From the NCBI GenBank assembly GCA_036491115.1, contig DASXCQ010000010.1, positions 42,705-106,704 on the forward strand: DNA of 64,000 nt. The letters run 5' to 3'. Of this stretch, positions 9,273 to 18,203 are shown piece by piece. The notes under the pieces were generated by a model that was given only the letters and a program-made list of their open reading frames with translations, had not been told where the DNA came from and did no database searches. Source of the DNA: DATEPR01 sp036491115 (GTDB lineage: Bacteria; Actinomycetota; Actinomycetes; Mycobacteriales; Pseudonocardiaceae). Every line of letters begins with the position of its first letter. Within the stretch, counting starts at the first letter, position 1. The translations under genes and the position numbers were made by a program.

Positions 9273-9276
<4 letters not shown>
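8803..9276 (+). CDS. Small membrane protein of the moxR operon
   Basis: A 157-residue protein with two adjacent N-terminal membrane segments (about 5-22 and 27-45) and a cytoplasmic tail of about 105 residues. I do not recognise a named domain. It probably starts at TTG 8803, which overlaps the previous TGA and sits after a G-rich stretch; GTG 8824 is the alternative but would cut into the first membrane helix. Its invariant-looking position between DUF4129 and moxR suggests it is a structural part of that system. The tail ends GTG-coupled to moxR. Confidence 0.7.
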
Positions 9277-10270
<994 letters not shown>

Positions 10271-10274
<4 letters not shown>

Positions 10275-11647
10275 GCCTGGCCCGGCAGCGGTACCGGCGG
10301 TGGCAGGAGCGGCGCACGGCGGCCGCCAGCCGCCGGTGGCGGGGCACCGACGCGCTGCGCCGGGGCCTCGTGGTCGGTGTCGGGCTGGTGGTCGCCGGGG
10401 TGGTCCTGCACGAGCTGGCCGCCGTACTGCTGGGCGCGCCGCTGCTGGTGAGCACGGGGCTGTCCCTGTCGGTGCGGCTGGGCGGGCCGCCGTCGGTGCG
10501 GGTGCGCCCGCTGCCCAGGACCGCCGAGGCCGGACAGCGGGCCCGGCTGCTGGTGGACGTCGACCCCGGGCCCGGTGCCGAGCTCGTCGCGATACGGCTG
10601 CCCCGCCCGAACAAGCCGGGCATCGGACCGGTGTACGTCGTGCCGGCGTCCGAGGTCACCCTCGCCACCAACCTGCGCTGGGACGCCTGGGGCGACCAGT
10701 CCGACTTCCGCGTGGACCATCTGGTGGCCGGCCCGGACGGGCTGTGGACCTACGGCCCGGTGCTCGGCGACGAGGGCAGGCGGGCCGTGCTGCCGCCGGT
10801 GCTGCCGATGCCCGGCGGCCCGGTGCCGCCCCGCTCGGCCGGCCTGGTCGGCGCCCACCGCTCCCGCAGGCCAGGCGACGGCATCGAGCTGCGCGACGTC
10901 CGCGCCTACCAGCCCGGTGACCGGCTACGTGGTGTCGACTGGCGGACCACCCTGCGGGCCAGCGCCGGCGTCGCCGTCGACGGCCTGGACACGCTGTTCG
11001 TCCGGGAGCGGCACGCGGAGGCCGACGCCGACGTCGTGCTGGCCGTGGACACCAGGGTCGACGTGGGCGCCGAACTGGGCGAGTGGTCCACCGGCGAGGA
11101 CGGCACGACGGTGCGCCAGGACGGTTCGCTGGACCGGGCCGCCCTCGCGGCCACCGCGCTGGCCGCCGGCTACCTGCGCCAGGGCGACCGGGTCAGCCTG
11201 GTCGACATGGGCCGCCCGCAGTTCGGGCTGCGCTCCGGTGCCGGTCGCCGGCACCTGCTGGTGTTCCGGCACCGGTTGCTGGCCTGTGTGCGGGCCGCGG
11301 GCTGGGTGTCCCGCCCGGTGCTGCGTGCCGAACAGGTGCCGCACGGCGCCCTGGTGATCGTGCTGTCGCCGTTCCTGGACGACGCGGTCGTGGACCAGAC
11401 CCTGCTGGCCGCGCGGCGGGGCAGCCTGGTGCTCGCCGTCGACGTGCTGCCCCGGCCGCTGGTGCCCGACCGGAACGACCGCTGGGGTGCCGTGGTGGCG
11501 AAGATGATCACCGCGGAACAGGCCGCCCGGCTCACCGCGCTGCGCGCCCGAGGGGTGCCCGTGGTGTCCTGGGTGGACGGCAGCGAGGTCGTCGCCGTGT
11601 TGCGCCGGGCCGCCGCGCCCGGCCGTCGGACGGTGGTCCGCCGATGA
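10271..11647 (+). CDS. DUF58 domain protein
   Basis: A 458-residue membrane-anchored protein. Two hydrophobic segments lie near 33-70 (VVGVGLVVAGVVLHELAAVLL and following). An extracytoplasmic or beta-rich section follows. The DUF58 signature RAYQPGDRLRGVDWRTTLR is near 215-233, and a VWA-like fold follows, with the MIDAS-like start DVVLAVDTRVDVG. DUF58 proteins are the standard partners of MoxR ATPases. The Gly/Arg-rich N-terminus is cytoplasmic. Its exact task is unknown. Confidence 0.9.
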
Positions 11648-12183
11648 CCCCGCCACCGGCCACACCGTTGTCACCGCGCGTTGCCGAACTGGGTCGAGGA
11701 GTGCCTGGTTGGGTGATCCGGGCCGTGTCGCTGCTGGTCGGCGTCGGCGCTGTCGTCGTGGTGTACCAGGACATCTCGGTACCGGTGCTGATCGTCGTGC
11801 TGCTGGTGGTGGCCGTGGTGTCGGCCGCCGCGCCCGCTTCGCCCGCGCCCGCCGTGCTGATCGCCGCGGTGGCGATCGTGGTGGTCCTGTCCGGCGGCAG
11901 CCCGGTGCGACCCGAGGTGCTGGTGGAGATTCCGTTGCTGCACCTGGTGCACGCCACCGCGTCGATCTCGGCACTGGCCCCGCTGCGCAGCGTCCTCCGG
12001 CCGAGCGCGCTGGTCCGGCCCGCCGTGCGATTGTTCGGCGTGCAGGCCGGTGTCTTCGCCGTAGTCGGGATCACTGAGATTCTGCCCACAGGACAGAACA
12101 CCACGATCGTGGAAATCATCGGCCTCATCGGGGTGACAGCACTCGTTCTGGTGACGATCACGCTTGTGACCAGGCAGAAATAG
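11644..12183 (+). CDS. Integral membrane protein, last gene of the moxR operon
   Basis: A 179-residue, very hydrophobic protein with about five predicted membrane segments: 25-41, 46-64, 69-87, a weaker one near 100-115, 132-145 and 152-175. No named domain is recognised. Its ATG overlaps the DUF58 stop, so it belongs to the same transcript. A channel or scaffold for the MoxR/DUF58 complex is possible but only inferred from position. Confidence 0.75.
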   Translation: MTPPPATPLSPRVAELGRGVPGWVIRAVSLLVGVGAVVVVYQDISVPVLIVVLLVVAVVSAAAPASPAPAVLIAAVAIVVVLSGGSPVRPEVLVEIPLLHLVHATASISALAPLRSVLRPSALVRPAVRLFGVQAGVFAVVGITEILPTGQNTTIVEIIGLIGVTALVLVTITLVTRQK

Positions 12184-12253
12184 GAGCGCGTTTTCGCCGG
12201 CCGAGTGGCCCCGGTCACCACCCGGATCACCGCAGGACAGTTCGATTCAGCGA

Positions 12254-12268
12254 CCGGTGTCACACCGG
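12254..12268. promoter_or_regulatory. Palindrome upstream of ndh
   Basis: CCGGTG-TCA-CACCGG is a perfect six-bp inverted repeat 47 bases before the ndh ATG. It could be an operator or a small RNA hairpin in the leader. It does not match the Rex consensus. Confidence 0.35.
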
Positions 12269-12315
12269 CCCCGGGTGGCGGTTATGTCCTCGACAGTTGG
12301 TGGGACCATGGAGTC

Positions 12316-13641
12316 ATGGCCGCTGGAAAGTCACAACCAACCCGGATCCTCATCCTCGGTGGTGGGTACGTCGGGATGTACACCGCGCTGGGTCTGCAGA
12401 AGAAACTGCGACTCAACGAGGCGTCCGTGACCGTTGTCGACCCGCAGCCGCACATGACCTACCAACCGTTCCTGCCGGAGGCGGCGGCCGGTTCCATCGA
12501 CCCGCGCAACGTCGTGGTCCCGCTGCGCACCACGCTGCGCCGCTGCCACGTGGTCACCGCGCGGGTCAAGCGGATCGAGCACGCCAAGCGGATGGTCACC
12601 GTCGAGGCGTTCGACGGTCACATCGAGGAGATCGGCTACGACGTGCTCGTCGTGGCGCTCGGCTCGGTGGCCCGCCTGCTGCCCATCCCCGGCCTCGCCG
12701 AGCGGGGCATCTCGTTCAAGACCATCGGCGAGGCGATCTACCTCCGCAACCATGTGCTGTCCAGAATGGACCTCGCGGCGAGCACGCTGGACCCGGAGGC
12801 CCGGCGGCGCCTGCTCACGTTCACCTTCGTCGGCGGCGGTTTCGCCGGCATCGAGTCGCTGGCCGAACTCGAGGACATGGCGCGTTACGCCACTCGCTTC
12901 TACGAGAACATCGAGCCCGACGACATGCGCTGGGTGCTCGTGGAGGCCGCCGGGCGGGTGCTGCCCGAGGTGCGGGACAGCCTCGGCGTGTGGACCGTGG
13001 AGCAGCTGGAGCGGCGCGGCATCGAGGTATTCCTGTCCACCACGGCGAAGACGTTCGAGCACGGTCATGTCGTCCTGTCCGACGGCACCGAGTTCGACAG
13101 CGACACGATCGTGTGGAACGCGGGCGTGAAGGCCAACCCGGTGCTGGCCGCGTCCGACCTGCCGCTGGACCGGCGTGGCCGCGTGGTGTGCACGGCCGCC
13201 ATGCAGGTCGAGGGCATGCCGGAGGTGTGGGCGGCAGGCGACTGCGCCGCGGTGCCCGACCTGTCCCGCACCGCGGAGGACCCCACGGCCACCTGCGCGC
13301 CGAACGCCCAGCACGCCGTCCGCCAGGCCCGCCACCTGGCCAAGAACATCATGACCGCGATCCGCGACGGCGAGCCGAAGGACTACTACCACAAGAACGT
13401 CGGCTCGGTGGCCAGCCTGGGCATCGGCAAGGGCGTCGCCGACACCTACAACGTCAAGGTCAAGGGCTACCCGGCGTGGCTGATGCACCGCGCCTACCAT
13501 GTCAGCCGCATGCCCACCCTGAACCGCAAGGTCCGCATCCAGCTGGACTGGCTGGTCACCAGCCTGTTCCGGCGCGAGGTCGTGTCGCTGGGCCAGATCA
13601 ACGACCCGAAGGCCGACTTCGACCGGGCGACGAGGACCTGA
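12316..13641 (+). CDS. ndh: Type II NADH dehydrogenase (NDH-2)
   Basis: A single-subunit, non-proton-pumping NADH:quinone oxidoreductase on the cytoplasmic membrane face. The 441-residue flavoprotein has the FAD Rossmann motif ILILGGGYVGMYTALGL at 11-27 and the NAD motif FVGGGFAGIESLAEL near 172-186. The second FAD motif is VWAAGDCAAVP near 305. The C-terminal part has amphipathic helices (YPAWLMHRAYHVSRMP) that fit membrane association. ATG 12316 is chosen because the FAD fold starts ten residues later; an upstream GTG would add a non-conserved extension. The gene is monocistronic, followed by a strong terminator. Confidence 0.95.
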   Translation: MAAGKSQPTRILILGGGYVGMYTALGLQKKLRLNEASVTVVDPQPHMTYQPFLPEAAAGSIDPRNVVVPLRTTLRRCHVVTARVKRIEHAKRMVTVEAFDGHIEEIGYDVLVVALGSVARLLPIPGLAERGISFKTIGEAIYLRNHVLSRMDLAASTLDPEARRRLLTFTFVGGGFAGIESLAELEDMARYATRFYENIEPDDMRWVLVEAAGRVLPEVRDSLGVWTVEQLERRGIEVFLSTTAKTFEHGHVVLSDGTEFDSDTIVWNAGVKANPVLAASDLPLDRRGRVVCTAAMQVEGMPEVWAAGDCAAVPDLSRTAEDPTATCAPNAQHAVRQARHLAKNIMTAIRDGEPKDYYHKNVGSVASLGIGKGVADTYNVKVKGYPAWLMHRAYHVSRMPTLNRKVRIQLDWLVTSLFRREVVSLGQINDPKADFDRATRT

Positions 13642-13663
13642 CCCTCGTGTCCGTCGGCACCCT

Positions 13664-13698
13664 CACCGGCCGGCGCGCCATCTGGCGTGCCGGCGGTG
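13664..13698 (+). terminator. Terminator after ndh
   Basis: CCGGCGCGCC and GGCGTGCCGG pair over ten bp (one G-T) with an ATCT loop. Outer CACCG/CGGTG pairing extends the stem. It lies 22 bases after the ndh stop. Confidence 0.75.
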
Positions 13699-13845
13699 CC
13701 CTGCCGAACCGCTTAACCGCCGTGCTCGTACCGCCATCTGTCGGCACGGCTCCCGTCTGACGCCGTAACGCTGTGCGTTCTTCCGCGATCACTCACGTAG
13801 TCGTGTCTTGACAGTACGTAACGTGAATCGGAGACTACTGCACGT

Positions 13846-13867
13846 GTGTCACCCGAAAGGGTGATAC
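13846..13867 (+). promoter_or_regulatory. GAAA-tetraloop hairpin in the ATP-grasp leader
   Basis: TCACCC-GAAA-GGGTGA forms a six-bp stem capped by a GNRA tetraloop, extended by GTG/TAC pairing (one wobble). GNRA loops are stable and often structural in leader RNAs, so it may be a folded 5' leader rather than a terminator; no T tract follows. Confidence 0.4.
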
Positions 13868-13957
13868 CGAAGGTAGTAGCCCGCGCCATCGCGGAGCGGC
13901 GACGCCGTCCTCCGCCGTACGAAGGACGTAGAGCTGACCAGCAACGGTCCGGTCCAG

Positions 13958-15067
13958 GTGGCCCTCTGTGCCGACATGCCGGCACGGACGGTGACCGCGC
14001 GCTCGACTGATCGGATGACCCCCCTTCTCCTACAGGGTCAGGGGTACGTCTTTCGGGCGCCGGTAACCACGCTGGACGTCCCCGCTCAGGTCAGCCCCGG
14101 CCTGGCCGACGACGGCTCGCCGCAGCCGTGCGTGCTCGTGCTGGCGCGCTCCACGGACATGGAGGTCACGGAGCTGACCGCGACGCTCGCGCAGCGGGGT
14201 GTGCGGGTGGTCCGGATCGACGCCGACCGCTGCCTGGACGTGTCGCTGACCGTCTATCCGGACGCGCCACTGGTCGAACTGGACCACGCGATGCTGCGGC
14301 CACTGCTGGTGTGGCGCCGGCATTTCGAGCTCGCCGCCCTGCCCGTCGACCCCGGCACGCTCTACGGCGCGTACGTCGTCGACCAGTGGCGTTCGGTGGC
14401 CGACTGGATCACCGCCCGCACCGACTGGTGCGGCGTCAACGCGGGCCGGCCGGTGGATCGGCTGTCCCAGCTAGCCGACGCCGCCCGGTTCGGTCTCGCG
14501 GTGCCCCGGACCGTGGTCACCACCCAGCCGGCCCGGCACCGGCCCGGCGGCGGCACGTGCGTGGTGAAGACCTCCGGCCGGCAACTGGTCGAGCCGATGT
14601 CCGGCCACCAGCACGGCCTGTTCCCGCAGCCCCTGGATCCCCGGTTGAGCGGTGGCCGGCCGGAGCCCGCGCCGGTGATCGTGCAGCAGTACCTGCCCTC
14701 CGACCACGAGCTGCGGGTCTTCGTGGTGGGGGACAGGGTCATCGGCTACCAGGTCGACCGGCTCGATCCCGACCTGCTCCGGCTCGACCCGACCGCGGCG
14801 CGGGTGTCCGAGGTGCCGGTCGACCCGGCGCTGGCCGGGACGTTGCGTGCCCTGGCCCGGTACTGGCGGCTGGACGTCGTCGCGTTCGACCTCCTGGTCC
14901 GCGACGGCACCCCGACGTTCCTCGCCGCGGGTGGGCACTGTGACTGGCGGTGGTGCGAACACCTCGCCGGTGCACCGACCGTGTCCGCCGCGATGGCCGA
15001 CTGGGTGGCGGGCCGCTTCGAGGAGTTACTCGGGGCGGCGACCGGTTCCGGCACGGCGCGCGGCTGA
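13958..15067 (+). CDS. Orphan MvdD/RimK-like ATP-grasp protein with degenerate active site
   Basis: A 369-residue protein resembling the ATP-grasp ligases that modify ribosomal peptides (MvdD, MdnC, TgmB). The pre-ATP-grasp domain begins near residue 58 (PCVLVLARSTDMEVTEL) and contains WRRHFELAALPVDP and VVDQWRSVADWI, then RLSQLADAARFGLAVPRTVVTT. The ATP-grasp core has VVKTSG, VIVQQYLPSDHELRVFVVGDRVIGY and LDVVAFDLLVRDG. The usual metal-binding FLE-V-N is replaced by FLAAGGHCDWRW at 321-332, so Glu and Asn are both lost. No precursor peptide gene is visible nearby. Codon 357 is TTA (15026-15028), just before a tRNA with anticodon UAA. The start is uncertain: GTG 13958, ATG 13976 or ATG 14015. 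Confidence 0.7.
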   Translation: MALCADMPARTVTARSTDRMTPLLLQGQGYVFRAPVTTLDVPAQVSPGLADDGSPQPCVLVLARSTDMEVTELTATLAQRGVRVVRIDADRCLDVSLTVYPDAPLVELDHAMLRPLLVWRRHFELAALPVDPGTLYGAYVVDQWRSVADWITARTDWCGVNAGRPVDRLSQLADAARFGLAVPRTVVTTQPARHRPGGGTCVVKTSGRQLVEPMSGHQHGLFPQPLDPRLSGGRPEPAPVIVQQYLPSDHELRVFVVGDRVIGYQVDRLDPDLLRLDPTAARVSEVPVDPALAGTLRALARYWRLDVVAFDLLVRDGTPTFLAAGGHCDWRWCEHLAGAPTVSAAMADWVAGRFEELLGAATGSGTARG

Positions 15068-15171
15068 CTGGACGCAACCGATTGCGCCGTGCGCGGTCCG
15101 GCTACTGCGCCGCCCGGATGACTTCAGCCATCGTTACCCACGAACGGGTGATAAACCCATAAGCTGCGCCT

Positions 15172-15245
15172 GCCCCCGTAGCCCAACAGGCAGAGGCATT
15201 CCCCTTAAAAGGGAAGTAGTGCCGGTTCAAATCCGGTCGGGGGCA
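15172..15245 (+). tRNA. tRNA with anticodon UAA and short variable loop (atypical for Leu)
   Basis: A 74-nt cloverleaf. The seven-bp acceptor stem is GCCCCCG/CGGGGGC with discriminator A. The D arm has GG, with only three clean pairs. The anticodon stem is TTCCC/GGGAA with loop CTTAAAA, placing UAA at 15206-15208. The variable loop is five bases (GTAGT) and the T arm carries TTCAAAT. CCA is not encoded. UAA should read UUA, a leucine codon, but bacterial leucine tRNAs normally have a long variable arm and this one does not. It lies between the ATP-grasp gene and a GNAT gene. What amino acid it carries cannot be told from the sequence. Confidence 0.85.
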
Positions 15246-15326
15246 CTCTGTGTAACCGATATCCGGAGTGTCGGCCGCGGTGTTATTCGATCGCGGCCGA
15301 CCGTCCGGCGCTGGCCGCATATCGCC

Positions 15327-15809
15327 GTGCCGACCATCCGGATCTTCGACGAAGGTGATCTCGCCGCGGTGGTCGGACTGTCGCTGCGGGCGTGGGAGCC
15401 GGTGTTCGTCTCGCTCGAAGGTGTGCTGGGGCCCGTCTTCCGCATGCTGGAGCCGGACTGGCGCTCCGGCCAGGCCAGGGCGGTCACCGAGGCGGGCACG
15501 GCCGACGGGGCGCACGCCTGGGTGGCCGACGCGGAGGGCGTGGTCGCCGGCTTCGTGGTGGTCGGGCTCGATCCCGGCAGGGGCATCGGGGAGATCCGGA
15601 TGATCGCCGTGGACCCCGATTACCAGCGGCGCGGCATCGGGTCAGCACTGACATCTTTCGCTCTCGACCGGATGCGGGACAACGGCATGACAGTCGCGAT
15701 GGTGGAGACCGGCGGCGATCCGGGACATGCCCCCGCGCGGCACACCTATGAGCAGGCTGGATTCGTTCAGCTGCCGATCGCCAGGTATTTCCGGAAACTG
15801 ACGGAATAG
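15327..15809 (+). CDS. GNAT family N-acetyltransferase
   Basis: A 160-residue acetyltransferase with the GNAT fold. The acetyl-CoA loop is IAVDPDYQRRGIGSALTSFAL (R/Q-x-x-G-x-G/A) near 96-116, and a late YEQAGFVQLPIARYFRKL section completes the domain. The N-terminal PTIRIFDEGDLAAVVGLSLRAWEPVF is also typical. The start is GTG 15327, right before the conserved first strand; the ribosome site is weak. The substrate is unknown. It lies 81 bases after the unusual tRNA; a link is possible but not shown. Confidence 0.9.
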   Translation: MPTIRIFDEGDLAAVVGLSLRAWEPVFVSLEGVLGPVFRMLEPDWRSGQARAVTEAGTADGAHAWVADAEGVVAGFVVVGLDPGRGIGEIRMIAVDPDYQRRGIGSALTSFALDRMRDNGMTVAMVETGGDPGHAPARHTYEQAGFVQLPIARYFRKLTE

Positions 15810-16005
15810 CGCGAACAATGCATCCCGGCGGGAATGGCACGCCGACTCGGCCGCGGTGCGTCGCCGAACTCGTCGCGGTGATTCGTCCGGTTTCACCCGA
15901 ATGAACGTGAACTATTCGCATGTTGCGTTGTGAACAAGTTACGTTCGCATGTCATCCTGAGATCGTGGCGGTCGTCGGGGACCGCGGTGGCCGAGAGGGG
16001 GCACC

Positions 16006-16956
16006 ATGACCGAGGCGGTGGTTGACCAGCGCACAGGGGTCAGTGTCCAGGCGAGGCTGGTGTTCGCGGCGGCGAGGTTGGTGGTGCGGCCGTTGCTCAC
16101 GTACTGGCCCCTGACCGAGTGGGGACTCTTCCCGCTGGCCCTGCTGGACACGGCCGCGGGGCTGCTCCCGGCGCCCCGAGAGGTGAGTTACGAGAAGGTC
16201 GACCTCGACGGGTGCACCGGCGAGTGGGTGCGACCGAAGGACGTTTCCGGCGACGGTGTCCTGCTCTACTTCCACGGCGGCGCGTTCGTCACCTGCGGCA
16301 TCGCCACCCACCGGCACGCCGTGGCCCGGATGGCCGAAGCGTGCGGCATGCCCGCGCTCTCCGTGGCCTACCGACAGCTGCCCGCCGTCCCGTTGGCGGG
16401 ATCGGTCGCCGACTGCCTTGCCGCGTACCGGCACCTGCTCGCGCAGGGCTACCGCCCCGACCGCATCGTCCTCGCCGGCGATTCGGCAGGGGGTTGTCTG
16501 GCGTTCGCCACGGCCCTGGGTGCGCAGGCCGCCGGCCTACCCCGCCCGGCCGCGATCGTCGCCCTGTCGCCGTGGCTGGACTTCGACGCGGCAGCCAAAC
16601 TGGCCCACCCCAACGCCGGCCGCGACGCCTACGCTCCCGTCGGCCGCCTGCCCGCCCTGGCCACGCTGCTGGGCGCGACCGAGCCGGCGTCGTCCCCGGT
16701 GAACGGCGAGTTGGCCGGCCTGCCGCCGGTGCTGTTGATCACGGCGGAGAGCGAGATGCTGCGCTGCGACGCGGAGCTGATGGCCGAACGCCTGGCCGCC
16801 GCCGACGTGCAGGTCACCCTGCAGATCTGGTCCGGCCAGATCCACGCCTTCCCGGTGCTCGGCGACCTGCTCCCGGAGAGCACCGCCGCCATCCACGAGA
16901 TCGCCGAGTTCGTCCGAGCCCTGCCGACGAGCACCACAGCCGCCGTCGCCTGCTGA
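16006..16956 (+). CDS. Alpha/beta hydrolase, hormone-sensitive lipase family
   Basis: A 316-residue esterase or lipase of the HSL (family IV) type. The oxyanion motif YFHGGAFVTCG is at 88-98 and the nucleophile Ser160 in LAGDSAGGCL. The base is His280 in GQIHAFPVL. The usual acid position reads TAESEMLRCD, with Glu250 where Asp is normal; Asp255 follows and could substitute. An N-terminal amphipathic section (VFAAARLVVRPLLTYWPL) may touch membrane or cap the site. The ATG has GAGAGGGGGCACC upstream. It is monocistronic and convergent with the DivIVA-like gene. Confidence 0.9.
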   Translation: MTEAVVDQRTGVSVQARLVFAAARLVVRPLLTYWPLTEWGLFPLALLDTAAGLLPAPREVSYEKVDLDGCTGEWVRPKDVSGDGVLLYFHGGAFVTCGIATHRHAVARMAEACGMPALSVAYRQLPAVPLAGSVADCLAAYRHLLAQGYRPDRIVLAGDSAGGCLAFATALGAQAAGLPRPAAIVALSPWLDFDAAAKLAHPNAGRDAYAPVGRLPALATLLGATEPASSPVNGELAGLPPVLLITAESEMLRCDAELMAERLAAADVQVTLQIWSGQIHAFPVLGDLLPESTAAIHEIAEFVRALPTSTTAAVAC

Positions 16957-17037
16957 ACCACTTGTCACCTACGGAGGCGCGCATCGGCCGCCGGGCCGCC
17001 TGAGACCCAGCGTCGTCGTTCGGTGCTGAGCGCGGGC

Positions 17038-18060
17038 TCAGCCCTTGCGGCCCTTGGGCCCGGTCGTGGCCGGTTGCTGCGGCTGCACCCTCGGCACCGG
17101 CACGCCGGACGGCTTCCCCTGCCCACCGCCGGCCGCCGGTCCACCGCCGGCCGGCGGCGCTTTCGTGGGCTGCGGCGGCCGCTCGTCGTCCAGCGGCTCC
17201 AGCAGCGGTCCGGCGTCGCGCATCAGGCCGTGCGCCGCGGTCAACTGCTCCGTGATCCGCTTGCGCAGCGACTGCAGGTCCTGCACCTGTCGCGTCGCGT
17301 CGGAGACCCGGCGCGTGCACTCGTCGCTGGTGTCCCGCAGCGTGCGGTCGGCGTGCTCGCCCGCCTCGCGCAGCCGGCGGTCGGCGCCCTCGGTCGCCTC
17401 GCGCACCCGGCGCTCGGCCTCGGCCCGGCTCTCCGCCCGCTGGTGCTCGATCTCCTTGGCCAGCGCCTGCCGCTTGTTCGCCATCGAGCGCTCGAACTCG
17501 TCCTCGATCTGGATGCGCCGCTGCTCGGCCTGCTTGTCCAGCTCGTGCCTGCGGTTGGTGGCCGCCGTGGTCATCTCGACCACGTGCGTGCGCGCCTGGT
17601 CGACCACCTGGCTGTGCTGGACCCGGACCTCCTGGCGCTGGCGGTCGAGCTCGGAGAGCAGTTTCTCGTACCCGGAGCGGAGTTTGGCGGCCGCGTCCTC
17701 GGCGCCGGACCAGGAATGGGTGGCGGCGGCCTGCGCCCGTGCCGTGATCTCCGCGGCCTGGTGGTGCGCCAGTTGAACCATCCGCTTGCAGCGGTCGTCC
17801 AGGTCGTCGGGATTCTTCGGCAGTTCCACCAGTTCGGTGACCTGCTTGCCCAGCTCGGTGATGCGGGTGTGCGCCGCCCGCAGCTGCTCGGTCAGATCGG
17901 CCACTTGGGACAGTGCGGCGTTCCGATCAGCGGAGATCAGCTTGATCTCGTCTTCCAGATCTTCGAGGTACTGCTTGACCTGGGCACGGTCGAATCCGTG
18001 CCACACCACGTCGAATCCGGGCTTGAGGGGTACGAGTTCGCGGTCCTCTGGGCGCGCCAT
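17038..18060 (-). CDS. DivIVA-domain coiled-coil protein
   Basis: A 340-residue protein with a short DivIVA-like N-terminus (GFDVVWHGFDRAQVKQYLEDLEDEI, 15-39). A very long charged coiled coil follows (about 40-270, with Arg/Glu/Gln heptads such as ERSMANKRQALAKEIEHQRAESRAEAERRVREA). A Pro/Gly-rich tail runs from about 288. Such proteins mark curved membrane or poles and organise polar growth or septation; in actinomycetes several paralogues (Wag31, FilP, Scy types) exist. No membrane segment. It is probably one of the scaffold paralogues rather than the essential Wag31, which lies elsewhere with the division cluster. Confidence 0.85.
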   Translation of the reverse strand: MARPEDRELVPLKPGFDVVWHGFDRAQVKQYLEDLEDEIKLISADRNAALSQVADLTEQLRAAHTRITELGKQVTELVELPKNPDDLDDRCKRMVQLAHHQAAEITARAQAAATHSWSGAEDAAAKLRSGYEKLLSELDRQRQEVRVQHSQVVDQARTHVVEMTTAATNRRHELDKQAEQRRIQIEDEFERSMANKRQALAKEIEHQRAESRAEAERRVREATEGADRRLREAGEHADRTLRDTSDECTRRVSDATRQVQDLQSLRKRITEQLTAAHGLMRDAGPLLEPLDDERPPQPTKAPPAGGGPAAGGGQGKPSGVPVPRVQPQQPATTGPKGRKG

Positions 18061-18203
18061 GCCTTGACGTTACGCGATTCCGGTATGACTGTGGTAAGCG
18101 GCACACCAGTTTCCATCGGCCGGCGGACCCCACATCATCGGGCCAGGTGACTGCCGCACGACTTGTCACGCAGAGCGGTGGGCGCCGTCGGTAACCTGAT
18201 CGG

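Larger units (their letters stand above)
13642..13957 (+). other. Long leader region before the ATP-grasp gene
   Basis: These 316 bases hold no convincing gene. After the ndh terminator there is a TTGACA at 13808-13813 that could be a -35 element; no good -10 is evident. A GNRA-loop hairpin lies at 13846-13867. A 13-codon reading frame (GTG at 13823, TGA ending 13864) would end inside that hairpin but has no clear ribosome site. The base composition is less GC-rich than in the flanking genes. Confidence 0.5.

Noticed and set aside
12254..12268. Rex site controlling ndh
   Set aside because: The palindrome lacks the TTGTGA/TCACAA halves of Rex operators.
13713..13889. Minus-strand 58-codon frame opposite the ATP-grasp leader, possible graspetide precursor
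   Set aside because: About half of its third codon positions are A/T, unlike real genes here, it has no ribosome site, and it runs opposite to the ligase gene.
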